This document shows positions 35,118-44,628 of a stretch of 64,000 nucleotides of DNA, in pieces. The notes beneath the pieces are model-generated. The model had not been told where the DNA came from. It searched no databases and saw only the letters and a list, made by a program, of their open reading frames with translations. Each line of letters begins with the position of its first letter. Position 1 is the stretch's first letter. The translations under genes and the position numbers were made by a program. Source of the stretch: Clostridium ljungdahlii. GTDB lineage: Bacteria; Bacillota; Clostridia; Clostridiales; Clostridiaceae. Location of the stretch: positions 186,001 through 250,000 of the forward strand of contig NZ_LITT01000023.1 of NCBI RefSeq assembly GCF_001636845.1, in the 5' to 3' direction.

Positions 35118-36563
35118 TTATTTTTGTGCTATTTCTACTCGTACAGATTTACCCTTGATGGTTTTGTGTTTAAGTCCATCCAGAACTATGTGGCCTTTCC
35201 CAGCTAGTATATCCACGTAAGAAAAGTTATCCTGAATTTCTATTATGCCAACGTCCTCAGGATTAATACCTTCAATGCTAGATATAGTCCCAGCAATATC
35301 CCCTGGCCTTATTTTTTTCTTTTTACCTGCACTTATATATATTTTTGTGATATTTTTATTTAGTTTAGTGGATTTATCTTTTTTTATCTTAGGAGCAGCT
35401 TCTAATTTTTCCTTGTATACATCCTTGCCTTTTTCCACTTCTTCTTTTGATGGAATTGTACCTTTTTCAATAGTAAGATTGAAGAATTTTTCTATTTCTT
35501 CTAGGAATCTATATTCTTTAGGTGTAACAAAAGTTATGGCAGTTCCACTTTTTCCGGCACGGCCGGTTCTTCCGATTCTATGAATATAACTTTCTTTTTC
35601 CATAGGAATATCATAGTTTATGATATGGGTTATATTTTCTACATCTATTCCACGGGCTGCAACATCCGTGCATACAAGAAAAATAAATTCTCCTCGCTTA
35701 AATCTTTTCATAACATCAATTCTTTCAGATTGAAGCATTCCTCCGTGAAGGCCACTGCAGGAATGACCTTTACCTTTCATTTGAAGCACAAGGTCTTCTA
35801 CATTCTTCTTTGTTCTGCAAAATATCATAGAGCTTTCTGGTCTTTGAGTATATATTAGATTATTTAACAAATCGAATTTTTTATATGCCTCTATCTGATA
35901 ATATATTTGATTGATTCTATTTATTACAGGATTTTCGGCGTCTATTTCTATATTAATAGGATTATTCATATATGCAGCACATAATTTAAGTATTTCCTGG
36001 GGAATGGTTGCAGAAAAAAGGAGAGTTACTCTATTTTTAGGCAGTTTGTCTAGAACAGCCTTAACTTGGTCTATAAATCCCATATTTAGCATTTCATCTG
36101 CTTCATCTATGATCAAATATTGTATTTTCTTCAGGGAAAGAGTACCTTTTTCTATATGATCTAGTGTTCTTCCTGGTGTTCCAACTATTACGTGAGTTCT
36201 TTGTTTAAGTTCTTTTATCTGAGTTGTTATAGGCTCTTTTCCAAAGATTGCAGTACAATTTATTCTCTTAAATCTTCCTATATCGTAGAAATCTTCTTTT
36301 ATTTGTAGTGCAAGTTCTCTTGTAGGAGCAAGCACTAATACCTGGGGATTTTTTTCTTCAAGTTCTATTTTTTCACAGATTGGTATGGCGAAAGCGGCTG
36401 TTTTTCCGCTGCCAGTTTGTGACTTTACTATAATATCTTTATTTTTAAAAATAAGTGGTATTACTTTTTCTTGAACCTGGGATGGATTTTTATATCCCAA
36501 TTTTTCGATTGATTCTAATATATCCTCGCTTAATGAGAAATCTTTAAACTTTAGTTTATCCAT
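35118..36563 (-). CDS. dbpA: DEAD-box RNA helicase with DbpA-type C-terminus
   Basis: A 481-residue helicase: Q motif, SQTGSGKT, PTRELALQI, IDEADEML, FSATI, and HRIGRTGRAG across two RecA domains, then a C-terminal RNA-binding domain (about 405-481; KIYISAGKKKKIRPGD... and GIIEIQDNFSYVDI). Length and tail match DbpA/YxiN, which is targeted to hairpin 92 of 23S rRNA during large-subunit assembly. It is monocistronic; a family A repeat lies in its upstream region. Confidence 0.9.
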   Translation of the reverse strand: MDKLKFKDFSLSEDILESIEKLGYKNPSQVQEKVIPLIFKNKDIIVKSQTGSGKTAAFAIPICEKIELEEKNPQVLVLAPTRELALQIKEDFYDIGRFKRINCTAIFGKEPITTQIKELKQRTHVIVGTPGRTLDHIEKGTLSLKKIQYLIIDEADEMLNMGFIDQVKAVLDKLPKNRVTLLFSATIPQEILKLCAAYMNNPINIEIDAENPVINRINQIYYQIEAYKKFDLLNNLIYTQRPESSMIFCRTKKNVEDLVLQMKGKGHSCSGLHGGMLQSERIDVMKRFKRGEFIFLVCTDVAARGIDVENITHIINYDIPMEKESYIHRIGRTGRAGKSGTAITFVTPKEYRFLEEIEKFFNLTIEKGTIPSKEEVEKGKDVYKEKLEAAPKIKKDKSTKLNKNITKIYISAGKKKKIRPGDIAGTISSIEGINPEDVGIIEIQDNFSYVDILAGKGHIVLDGLKHKTIKGKSVRVEIAQK

Positions 36564-36670
36564 AATCTTTTTACCTCGTATACTTTTATATTAACAACAC
36601 TTATCATACTATTATGTACTTGTAATGTATAGGGGACTTAATGAAATTTCAATTTACAGTTTAAAAATAG

Positions 36671-36999
36671 TGCGAAGCAATATTTTTGAGAGGACAGAGG
36701 ACAATTGACAGAGGACAGTGAAGGAGGATTTTTCTCCGCTATGCTACGAAAAATCTTGAATTTAAGAGAAATTCATGTTCTTTTGTTTTTCATGGGTACT
36801 CTTTTAATAAGTAATTATCTGAAAAATTATAGATTTTAGATACCTACTTAAGCTTGTTTTGCTTTAGCAAAACAAGCTTAAAAATAAATTAGTTTTCTGA
36901 CGTAAGGAGGAAAACTCACTTTCATTGTCCTCTGTCCTCTGTCAATTGTCAACTAAATTACTTCACAATTTACTTAAACTGTGAAAGTTGAGTTAATTA
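36671..36999. repeat. MITE-like palindromic element, family A copy 2
   Basis: The gap between helicase and dGTPase is filled by a palindromic element. Its arms are built from short motifs: AGAGGACAGAGGACAATTG... from 36690 on the left and the complement ending TCCTCTGTCAATTGTCAAC near 36951 on the right. The inside holds GGAGGATTTTTCTCCGCT, a hairpin AAGCTTGTTTTGC/GCAAAACAAGCTT (36850-36879), and GTTTTCTGACGTAAGGAGG. It matches the copy at 62388 almost throughout, including flanks. Confidence 0.8.
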
Positions 37000-37051
37000 A
37001 ATTCATTCATTGTATATTTTAAATTATGATATAATATTTACACGATACAAG

Positions 37052-38290
37052 TTGCAAAAAGGAAGGTCGAAAAGTGGAGAAAAAAAATTTTTAGATGTTG
37101 CTACTACAGAGAATAGCGAAAAATGGAAACAAAGTATTTCTAGAGAAAACAAATTGTATGAAAGAAACCATGAGCTCCGAAGCGAATTTTCAAGAGACTA
37201 TAATAGAATATTGCATTCTACTTCATACAGGAGACTAAAACATAAAACTCAAGTATTTTTTGCAACAGATAATGACCATATATGCACAAGAATCGAACAT
37301 GTAAACCATGTCTCTGCTGTGAGCTATACTATTGCCAATTATTTGGGGTTAAATACACAGCTTACTACAGCCATTGCTATTGGACATGATTTAGGACATA
37401 CTCCTTTTGGACATGAAGGTGAAAAAATATTAGGAGACTTTTCTAAAGTACAATTAGACAATGAATTCTGGCACGAAAAAAATAGTTTAAGGTTTGTAGA
37501 TAAAATAGAAACTTTGCCAAATCCTGCGGGAAAACAAAGCAATCTTGATTTAACCTACGCTGTAAGAGATGGAATTGTATGTCACTGTGGAGAAGTAAGG
37601 GCAGAGGCAATTTTTCCAAGAGATAAGATTTTAGATTTAAACGACATACAAAAAACATCACAAATATCCTCATATACTTGGGAAGGTTGTGTTGTCAAAA
37701 TAGCAGATAAAATATCCTATCTGGGACGGGATATAGAAGATGCTTTTAAACTTGGAATATTGAAGAGAAGTCAATTAAAAGAACTATATAATATAACAAA
37801 AGATACTGTTGGTATACACAGTGTAAGAGAAATAAATAATACGGTGCTTATGCATAATTTTATTGTAGATCTATGTCAAAATAGCAGCCCAGATAATGGC
37901 ATTGTATTGTCAAGCAAATATTTGAATTTTATTGATCTGGTAAAAGAATTTAATTATGAAAATATTTATAATCATGAAAGGCTTAATAATTTTAAAAGTT
38001 ATGTAAAATTAGTTTTAGATACGATATTGAATACTTTAATGGATTGTTATGATGGTGAAAAAACTTTAGACAAAATTAAAGACTTTAAAAGGATATATCC
38101 TTTGCTGCATGAGGGGTTTTCTGGATGGTTAAAAAAATATTGTATTCAATTTAAAGGAAGATGGAGAGATAATGAAAAAATTTATGATTTAAAGAATTAT
38201 CGTGATTATATCCAGGCTATCATAGATTATACATCCGGTATGACGGACAACTTTGCCATAAGAGTTTTTAATGAAATGTTGAGATTTTAA
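37052..38290 (+). CDS. dgt: dGTPase-like HD-domain phosphohydrolase (start uncertain)
   Basis: The protein carries the dGTP triphosphohydrolase hallmarks: NRILHSTSYRRLKHKTQVF, RIEHVNHV and the metal-binding HDLGHTPFGHEGE; length about 400 residues. It splits dGTP into deoxyguanosine and triphosphate. The start is a puzzle. In-frame TTG codons at 37010 and 37052 have no SD, and the first lies before the likely -10 (TATAAT 37030-37035). The good SD AGGAAGG (37060-37066) serves GTG 37074, which is in another frame and meets TAG after the A8T5 tract at 37080-37092. One extra base there would join the frames. The 37052 start is provisional. Confidence 0.75.
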   Translation: MQKGRSKSGEKKFLDVATTENSEKWKQSISRENKLYERNHELRSEFSRDYNRILHSTSYRRLKHKTQVFFATDNDHICTRIEHVNHVSAVSYTIANYLGLNTQLTTAIAIGHDLGHTPFGHEGEKILGDFSKVQLDNEFWHEKNSLRFVDKIETLPNPAGKQSNLDLTYAVRDGIVCHCGEVRAEAIFPRDKILDLNDIQKTSQISSYTWEGCVVKIADKISYLGRDIEDAFKLGILKRSQLKELYNITKDTVGIHSVREINNTVLMHNFIVDLCQNSSPDNGIVLSSKYLNFIDLVKEFNYENIYNHERLNNFKSYVKLVLDTILNTLMDCYDGEKTLDKIKDFKRIYPLLHEGFSGWLKKYCIQFKGRWRDNEKIYDLKNYRDYIQAIIDYTSGMTDNFAIRVFNEMLRF

Positions 38291-38337
38291 TTGACAATAT
38301 AAAGTTATGTGAGTAAAATATAATAAATTGATATATT

Positions 38338-38464
38338 GTCAAGAGGGAGTAGTTTGAAAGATAATGTCAACATATTGGTTTAAAAAACCTGGCATTATCC
38401 ACAAGTATGTGTAACGAGACTTTTGGTGTATTTAGTTTAATACACCAGGAGTCTTTTTTTATTT
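38338..38464 (+). promoter_or_regulatory. yybP-ykoY manganese riboswitch with terminator
   Basis: The leader shows the conserved blocks of the Mn2+ riboswitch: GAGGGAGTAG (38343-38352), GTCAACA (38366-38372) and AACGAGACTTTT (38413-38424). P1 pairs CAAGAG (38340-38345) with CTTTTG (38420-38425). The 3' P1 strand lies within a terminator: AGACT..GGTGTATT (38417-38432) with AATACACC..AGTCT (38439-38454) and then TTTTTTT. Metal binding should hold P1 and allow read-through into the antiporter gene. A promoter TTGACA-17-TAAAAT lies at 38291-38319. Confidence 0.88.
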
Positions 38465-38489
38465 TTTACTTTAAGAGGAGGCGTTTAAA

Positions 38490-39485
38490 ATGATTTTATC
38501 TGGTATTACCATGGTTTTGTCAGCTCTTTTAATTTATTTTAGCTGCGAATTTTTTGTTAATAGTATTGAATGGGTGGGCAAGGCTTTTAATATATCCAAA
38601 AATGCAGTAGGAACTGTACTTGCAGCCTTTGGTACTGCTTTACCTGAAAGTATTGTGACCTTAATTGCAGTAGTATTTGGAGCAAATTCAAGCCAAAAGG
38701 ATATAGGAGTTGGCTCAGCTTTGGGAGGCCCTCTTGTACTGAGTACTATTGCTTATGCAGTGGTTGGGATAAGCATAATTATGTTTAGTAGCAAGAGAAA
38801 AATAGGAAAGCATATTAAAATTAATGCAAGAAAGTTGGGAAGAGACCAAATTTGGTTTATGTGTATTTTTGCGTTTAAAGTGGCATTGGGATTTGTAGCT
38901 TTTTCTATAAAGCACTGGTTGGGTTTCTTATTCTTGGCTGTTTATGTACTTTATTCTTATGGGGAATTAAAGGCAGATGCGGAAGAAACTGAAGAAAAAC
39001 TTGAACCTTTAAAGATTAGTCCTAAAAATACGCATCCTACAAAAATTATGATTTTAGGTCAAACCATAGTATCTCTAGTATTTATTTTTGCAGGTTCTCA
39101 GATATTCGTACACAATTTAGGCTCACTAAGCAGCTTCCTTGGAGTACCACCGCATATAATAGCATTGATACTCAGTCCTGTGGCAACAGAACTCCCGGAG
39201 ACACTAAATGCAGTTATATGGGTAAGGCAGGGAAAGGAAAATTTAGCACTTGCGAACATCAGTGGATCTATGATGATTCAAGCTACTGTGCCAAGTGCAC
39301 TTGGAATTATTTTTACACCATGGATGTTTGATAAAAGTCTGGCTCTTTCAGCTTTTATAACTTTTATAGCAATTTTATTTTTATGGATAACTTTAAGAAA
39401 AAATCATTTATCAGCTTGGAGGTTATCGTTTAATGCTTTACTATATGTTGTTTTCATAGTTGGAATATTATTTATCAAAGGTTGA
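38490..39485 (+). CDS. CaCA-type cation antiporter, predicted Mn2+ exporter
   Basis: A 331-residue membrane protein with about 10 helices in two inverted repeats, each with the CaCA alpha-motif: FGTALPESIV (about residue 48) and SPVATELPETLNAV (about residue 230). The family exchanges Ca2+ or other cations for Na+ or H+. AAGAGGAGG precedes ATG 38490. Because a manganese riboswitch controls it, Mn2+ efflux is the most likely physiological role; the substrate is inferred from this control. Confidence 0.88.
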   Translation: MILSGITMVLSALLIYFSCEFFVNSIEWVGKAFNISKNAVGTVLAAFGTALPESIVTLIAVVFGANSSQKDIGVGSALGGPLVLSTIAYAVVGISIIMFSSKRKIGKHIKINARKLGRDQIWFMCIFAFKVALGFVAFSIKHWLGFLFLAVYVLYSYGELKADAEETEEKLEPLKISPKNTHPTKIMILGQTIVSLVFIFAGSQIFVHNLGSLSSFLGVPPHIIALILSPVATELPETLNAVIWVRQGKENLALANISGSMMIQATVPSALGIIFTPWMFDKSLALSAFITFIAILFLWITLRKNHLSAWRLSFNALLYVVFIVGILFIKG

Positions 39486-39590
39486 ATATAGACTATTTCG
39501 TTTTTTAAAATTGGCAAATTAAACATTAAGTTAAAAAAATTAATTGGGAGAATTAAAAAGTTTATTTTAAAAGTTATTGAGGATAATTTA

Positions 39591-39618
39591 TTGACATATA
39601 GTATATTTAAACTATAAT
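39591..39618 (+). promoter_or_regulatory. Promoter of Lrp-family gene
   Basis: TTGACA (39591-39596) and TATAAT (39613-39618) with a 16-base spacer. TAGT-ATATTTAA-ACTA symmetry within the spacer could be a binding site for the Lrp-like protein itself; autoregulation is typical of the family. Confidence 0.6.
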
Positions 39619-39754
39619 AAAAATGTACTACACTTGGATAAGTGGTAACATTTTTATGGAATAAATTTACATATAAATGTTTACATTTATCCATGAAAGA
39701 TATTTAGAATGAAATTGTTTTCGTCTCATTTTTTACATTATGGAGGAATAGAAA

Positions 39755-40183
39755 ATGGACATGATTGATCGCCAAATTGTAAAGTGCCTGCAGAAAAATG
39801 GTAGGATTTCAATAAAAAAATTGTCGGAAATAGTTTGTCTAACTCCTCCTGCGGTTGCAGAACGTATAAGAAAGCTTGAAGAAGCAGATGTTATTATGGG
39901 ATATAGAGCTGTTATTAATCCACAGAAGATTGGAATGAATATAGAAGCTCTTATAAATATTACATTAAAAGCAGGTAAACGAAAAGAATTTATTGATTTT
40001 GTAAGAAAAAGTAAGTGTATAGTGAAGTGTTACCATGTTACAGGAGGTTTTTCCATGACTGTTAAAGTAATAGTGAAAGAGACGTCCGAGTTAGAAACAT
40101 TAGTAGGTAAAATTCAGCAGTATGGTAATACACAAACTCTTATTATTCTTTCTACCATTATTGAATATAAAGGAATTGTATAG
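39755..40183 (+). CDS. Lrp/AsnC family transcriptional regulator
   Basis: A 142-residue protein: N-terminal HTH (LQKNGRISIKKLSEIVCLTP, residues 11-30) and a C-terminal RAM/AsnC effector domain (CYHVTGGFSMTVKV). ATG 39755 follows TGGAGG. It faces the malic enzyme gene across a shared terminator, beside aspartase, so an amino acid such as aspartate is a possible effector; this is only proximity. Confidence 0.88.
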   Translation: MDMIDRQIVKCLQKNGRISIKKLSEIVCLTPPAVAERIRKLEEADVIMGYRAVINPQKIGMNIEALINITLKAGKRKEFIDFVRKSKCIVKCYHVTGGFSMTVKVIVKETSELETLVGKIQQYGNTQTLIILSTIIEYKGIV

Positions 40184-40191
40184 ATAATATT

Positions 40192-40226
40192 TTTAAAGTC
40201 TGGAAAAAAACCAGACTTTAAATTTT
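40192..40226. terminator. Bidirectional terminator between lrp-like and malic enzyme genes
   Basis: TTTAAAGTCTGG (40192-40203) and CCAGACTTTAAA (40211-40222) form a perfect 12-base stem with an A7 loop, followed by TTTT. Confidence 0.85.
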
Positions 40227-40231
40227 CGTGT

Positions 40232-41464
40232 TTATTGTGCTTGTACAAGCTTTTTAGTATGTTCTTCTACCATTTCAGGAGTGATGTCAGTTCTTCTTGC
40301 AACTCCACTTTCTATGGCAGCCTTTGCTACATAGTAAGCTACTTTTGGTGCTATCCTTGAGTCGAAGGCATCTGGTATAACATAATCCTCATTAAGTTCT
40401 TTTTCAGTTATTATGTCTGCTATAGCACATGCAGCAGCTATTTTCATTTCCTCATTTATTTTTGATGCCCTTACATCAAGTGCGCCTCTAAATATTCCAG
40501 GGAATGCAAGAACATTATTTATTTGATTTGGAAAATCTGATCTCCCTGTACCAACTACTCTAGCACCTGCAGCTTTTGCTTCATCAGGGTAGATTTCAGG
40601 CTTAGGATTGGCCATAGCGAAAATGAGAGAATCTTTAGCCATTGTTTTTATCATTTCAGGAGTAATTACTCCAGGAGCAGATACACCTATGAATACATCA
40701 GCTTCTTTTAGTACATCTTTAAGTGCACCTTTTATCATACTAGGATTTGTAACTTCTGCTAAGTCTTTTTTTGCAGCACTTAAATTTTCTCTATCTTTTG
40801 ATATGGCACCTTTTCTATCGCATACAATAATGTTTTTAACTCCTCTACTTACAAGTAGTTTTGCAATTGCTGTACCTGCAGCTCCTGCACCATTTATTAT
40901 TACTTTTAGGTCTTCAAATTTTTTGTTTACTATTTTAAGCGCATTTATCATAGCAGCTAAAGTTACTACTGCTGTTCCATGCTGGTCATCATGAAAAACT
41001 GGTATATTGCAGACCTTTTTTAATTTATCTTCTATTTCAAAGCACTCAGGTGCTTTTATATCTTCTAGGTTTATTCCTCCAAATGTGGATTCTATTAATT
41101 TTACTGTTTCTACAATCTTGTCAGGATCTTTGCTGTCAACACAAATAGGAAAAGCATCTACTCCTGCAAAAGTTTTAAATAGAATAGATTTACCTTCCAT
41201 TACAGGTAAACCAGCTGCAGCACCTATATCTCCAAGTCCCAAAACTGCACTGCCATTAGTTACTACTGCTACATAATTTCCCTTAGAAGTGTAATCGTAT
41301 AAGGCATTATAGTCCTTGTTGATTTCAAGACATGGTTCAGCAACACCCGGAGTATATGCTAGGCCTAGATCTTCTCTTGTTTTAACAGATACTTTACTTT
41401 TAAGTGCTATTTTACCTTCATGTTCTTTATGAAATTTTAATGCTTCTTCCTTTAAATTGTTCAT
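40232..41464 (-). CDS. NAD(P)-dependent malic enzyme
   Basis: A 410-residue short-form malic enzyme. TPGVAEPCLEI, the catalytic region ESTFGGINLEDIKAPECFEIE, FHDDQHGTAVVTLAA, and the Rossmann GAGAAGTAIAKLL are all present. It decarboxylates malate to pyruvate with NAD(P)+. ATG at 41464 is preceded on the minus strand by AAGGAGG; the longer frame from 41506 starts within the aspartase terminator. It lies just after aspA, so aspartate could flow via fumarate and malate to pyruvate, though no fumarase is in the window. Confidence 0.93.
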   Translation of the reverse strand: MNNLKEEALKFHKEHEGKIALKSKVSVKTREDLGLAYTPGVAEPCLEINKDYNALYDYTSKGNYVAVVTNGSAVLGLGDIGAAAGLPVMEGKSILFKTFAGVDAFPICVDSKDPDKIVETVKLIESTFGGINLEDIKAPECFEIEDKLKKVCNIPVFHDDQHGTAVVTLAAMINALKIVNKKFEDLKVIINGAGAAGTAIAKLLVSRGVKNIIVCDRKGAISKDRENLSAAKKDLAEVTNPSMIKGALKDVLKEADVFIGVSAPGVITPEMIKTMAKDSLIFAMANPKPEIYPDEAKAAGARVVGTGRSDFPNQINNVLAFPGIFRGALDVRASKINEEMKIAAACAIADIITEKELNEDYVIPDAFDSRIAPKVAYYVAKAAIESGVARRTDITPEMVEEHTKKLVQAQ

Positions 41465-41492
41465 ATGTAAACCTCCTTGTATGATAAAAATA

Positions 41493-41536
41493 TTTCCAGT
41501 AACCAAAATAACTAATGAAGAACAGGTTACTGGAAA
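41493..41536 (-). terminator. Terminator between aspA and malic enzyme gene
   Basis: TTTCCAGTAACC (41493-41504) is the exact complement of GGTTACTGGAAA (41525-41536), with a 20-base loop. On the minus strand the stem is followed by TATTTTTATC, so it should reduce read-through from aspA into the malic enzyme gene. Confidence 0.65.
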
Positions 41537-41568
41537 TTATATTACGTTATAGGTTTTCTAAACCTATA

Positions 41569-42978
41569 TTAAGCAAATTCATATTTTTTTAATTCCCTAG
41601 GTTCAGTCATACTTATAGGATCTAGTATACGATCTAATTCAGATTCTTTTAAAATACCATTTTGAAGTATGATCTCTTTTACTGGTTTTCCTGTTTTTAT
41701 AGCACTTTTTGCAATTGAGGCAGCCTTTTCGTATCCAACATAAGGTGTAATGGCAGTAACTATGCCAACGCTATTATCCACTAACTTCTTACATCTATTT
41801 GTATTTGCTGTTATACCTGAAATACAATTTTCTGTAAAAGTTTTTACACCGTTAGTAAGGGTTTCTATGGATTCAAATAGGTTGAAGAATATAACTGGTT
41901 CAAAGGCATTTAATTCCAGCTGACCAGCTTCAGCAGCCATTGTTATTGTAACATCATTTCCTATAATATTAAAGGCCACTTGAGTCATTACTTCTGGAAT
42001 TACAGGATTAACTTTTCCCGGCATTATGGAGGATCCGTTTTGCTTTGGTGGAAGATTTATTTCTTCTAAACCTGTTCTTGGACCTGATGACATAAGTCTT
42101 AAATCATTTGCCATTTTGGATAAATTAACGGCACAGGTTTTTATAGCGCCAGATACTGACACAAAGCCATCTAAATTTTGTGTAGCATCTATCAAATCAT
42201 CAGCTTGTTCTAATTGTATACCAATAATATCACTGAGTACAGGTACTACTGTATTCATATATCTATTATCTGCGTTTATTCCAGTACCTATTGCAGTACC
42301 ACCTAAATTTAATACTTCCAATTCTTTTTTTGCGGCTTCAAGTCTTGAAATATCTCGTTTTATAACAGAACTATAAGCCTTAAATTCTTGTCCTAATCTA
42401 ATGGGAACAGCATCTTGAAGCTGAGTTCTTCCCATTTTTATAATATTATTAAATTCTTTTGCTTTTATTTCTAATTTTATATCTAAATTATTTAGTTGTT
42501 CTATAGCTTTTAAAAGAAGTTTTAAAGCAGTTATTTTTCCTGCAGTTGGGAAGACATCATTTGTAGATTGTCCCATATTAACGTGATCATTAGGATGTAC
42601 AATTGAGTAGTCTCCTTTTTTCCCGCCTAAAATCTGAATAGCTTCATTTGCAATTACTTCATTTGCATTCATGTTTGCAGAGGTACCAGCTCCACCTTGG
42701 ATAGGGTCTAGTATGAATTGATCTTGCAAATTACCTCCGAGTATTTTATCACTAGCCTCAATTATTGCTTTTTCAATGTTTTCATTTAAAAGTCCTGCTT
42801 TATAATTAGCTATAGCTGCTGCTTTTTTTATTTGAACAAGGCTTTTTACAAGCTCTGTATTTAATTTATATCCTGTTATATTAAAATTTTCAGCTGCTCT
42901 CAATGTTTGAACTCCATAATAAGCCTTTGTAGGTACTTCCTTTGAACCGATGGAATCACTTTCAATTCTAAAATCCAT
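41569..42978 (-). CDS. aspA: Aspartate ammonia-lyase
   Basis: A 469-residue fumarase/aspartase superfamily enzyme: GGAGTSANMNANEV, MGRTQLQDAVPIRLGQE and the signature loop GSSIMPGKVNPVIPEV with the catalytic Ser. The wording of the loop and QVAFNIIGND favours aspartase over FumC. It deaminates aspartate to fumarate. It is divergent from the 2-hydroxycarboxylate transporter and upstream of the malic enzyme gene, forming an organic-acid module. Confidence 0.9.
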   Translation of the reverse strand: MDFRIESDSIGSKEVPTKAYYGVQTLRAAENFNITGYKLNTELVKSLVQIKKAAAIANYKAGLLNENIEKAIIEASDKILGGNLQDQFILDPIQGGAGTSANMNANEVIANEAIQILGGKKGDYSIVHPNDHVNMGQSTNDVFPTAGKITALKLLLKAIEQLNNLDIKLEIKAKEFNNIIKMGRTQLQDAVPIRLGQEFKAYSSVIKRDISRLEAAKKELEVLNLGGTAIGTGINADNRYMNTVVPVLSDIIGIQLEQADDLIDATQNLDGFVSVSGAIKTCAVNLSKMANDLRLMSSGPRTGLEEINLPPKQNGSSIMPGKVNPVIPEVMTQVAFNIIGNDVTITMAAEAGQLELNAFEPVIFFNLFESIETLTNGVKTFTENCISGITANTNRCKKLVDNSVGIVTAITPYVGYEKAASIAKSAIKTGKPVKEIILQNGILKESELDRILDPISMTEPRELKKYEFA

Positions 42979-43281
42979 AAATATTCCCCACCTTTATTTT
43001 TAAATTTATAAATTGTAAATGCTTTTTACTTTAATTTAATAATAACCTGTTAATTTAAAACAGTAAACAAAATCAAGAAAACTCCGTAATAATGAAAATA
43101 AATCACTATATTTAGTTTATAAAAATTAGAAAAACATAGGGGCAACTTAAAAAATTAAGGTGGGTAAATAGTCTAATAACTTTAATTACTTAATTATTAT
43201 AAAACTTTAATAAACTATTTAAGTCGTGAAATCGTTTTTATAATTATACTTGTAGAAAACAAAATTTAAGGAGTGATTGAT
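42979..43281. other. Divergent promoter region aspA / citrate transporter
   Basis: About 300 AT-rich bases between divergent genes. CTGTTAATTTAAAACAG at about 43047-43063 is a small dyad that could be an operator. I see no gene, riboswitch or repeat; CitB-like regulator sites cannot be recognised by eye. Confidence 0.4.
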
Positions 43282-44598
43282 TTGCAAAATATAGTTAATT
43301 CTAAAAATGATGAAAACGTTTTTTCAAAACTATTAAAATCAAAATTAGGTGTTTTTTCTATACCATTATACATTGTAATTGCAATTATAGTTTATTTAGC
43401 ATGTGTATATAATAAATTACCTAATGATATGATAGGTGGTTTTGCAGTATTAATGACAATGGGAATATTTCTTGGAGCTATAGGGTCAAAGCTCCCTGTA
43501 CTGAAAAACATAGGAGGTCCGGCAATTTTTACAATATTTATTCCTTCTGCAATGGTTTATTATAAATTGATAAATCCATCAGCAATTAAAGCAATGACTA
43601 CTCTTATGAAAAGTTCAAATTTTTTGTACCTGTATATATCATGCCTAATTACAGGAAGTATCCTTGGAATGAATAGAAAAGTAATGATAAAAGGATTTGT
43701 AAGAATGTTTGTTCCGCTCATAGTAGGAACAATAGGTTCTATATTATTTGGATTACTTATTGCAGTTATATTCGGATTTAAAGCACAAAAAGCATTCTTT
43801 TATGTAATTTGCCCAATATTATCAGGAGGACTTGGAGAAGGGGTACTTCCTCTTTCAATGGGATATGCAGATGTTCTTCATGAGTCCCAGAGTGCATTTA
43901 TTGCACAACTTGTACCAGCAGCTATGATAGGAAATGTAGTTGCAATAATAATATCCGGTATATTGAAACATTTGGCTGAAAAGAAACCACATCTTACAGG
44001 TAACGGACTTTTAGTAAAAACAGGTGATGATAAAGAAATATTAGAAGCTATGAATACTGAAAAAACTGTAGATTTTAATTTAATGGGTGGAGGATTGTTA
44101 GTTGCTTGTACTTTCTTTGTATTTGGAGCATTAGCAAGCAAATTCATTGGTATTCCAGGACCTGTAATCATGATTTTTATGGCGGCAATTGTTAAATACT
44201 TAAAGCTTCTTCCAAAAGAAATTGAAACAGGAGCTTATCATATGTATAGTTTTACAAGTAAAAGCCTTACGTGGCCGCTGCTTGTTGGAGTTGGAGTAGT
44301 TTATACACCGTGGAAAGATGTAATAGCTGTAGTTTCACCTATATATATTCTAATTTGTGCAGCAGCAGTTATAGCAATGGTTACTTCAGGATTCTTCATA
44401 GGTAAAATATTAAACATGTATCCTATTGAATCAGCTTTAGTAACTGCTTGTCATAGTGGATTGGGAGGAACTGGTGATGTAGCTATACTTTCCTCTGCAA
44501 ACAGAATAGAATTAATGCCTTTTTCACAAATATCTACTAGACTTGGTGGAGCAACAATGGTAGTTATAGCTACTATGCTTTTGAAAATGTTATCTTAG
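43282..44598 (+). CDS. 2-hydroxycarboxylate (citrate/malate) transporter
   Basis: A 438-residue membrane protein of the 2HCT family (CitS/CimH/MleP, TC 2.A.24), about 11 helices, with the two family loops: ILSGGLGEGVLPLSMGYA and GLGGTGDVAILSSANRIELMPF. It couples citrate or malate uptake to Na+ or H+. The frame is open from GTG 43273, but AAGGAG occupies 43268-43273, so TTG 43282 with 8-base spacing is the likely start. It heads the citDEF genes, making citrate the likeliest substrate. Confidence 0.9.
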   Translation: MQNIVNSKNDENVFSKLLKSKLGVFSIPLYIVIAIIVYLACVYNKLPNDMIGGFAVLMTMGIFLGAIGSKLPVLKNIGGPAIFTIFIPSAMVYYKLINPSAIKAMTTLMKSSNFLYLYISCLITGSILGMNRKVMIKGFVRMFVPLIVGTIGSILFGLLIAVIFGFKAQKAFFYVICPILSGGLGEGVLPLSMGYADVLHESQSAFIAQLVPAAMIGNVVAIIISGILKHLAEKKPHLTGNGLLVKTGDDKEILEAMNTEKTVDFNLMGGGLLVACTFFVFGALASKFIGIPGPVIMIFMAAIVKYLKLLPKEIETGAYHMYSFTSKSLTWPLLVGVGVVYTPWKDVIAVVSPIYILICAAAVIAMVTSGFFIGKILNMYPIESALVTACHSGLGGTGDVAILSSANRIELMPFSQISTRLGGATMVVIATMLLKMLS

Positions 44599-44628
44599 AA
44601 ATTTTAAATGAAATAGGGAGGCATATAT

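Noticed and set aside
42979-43281. CcpA site before the citrate transporter
   Set aside because: No sequence close to the catabolite-responsive consensus was found in this gap.
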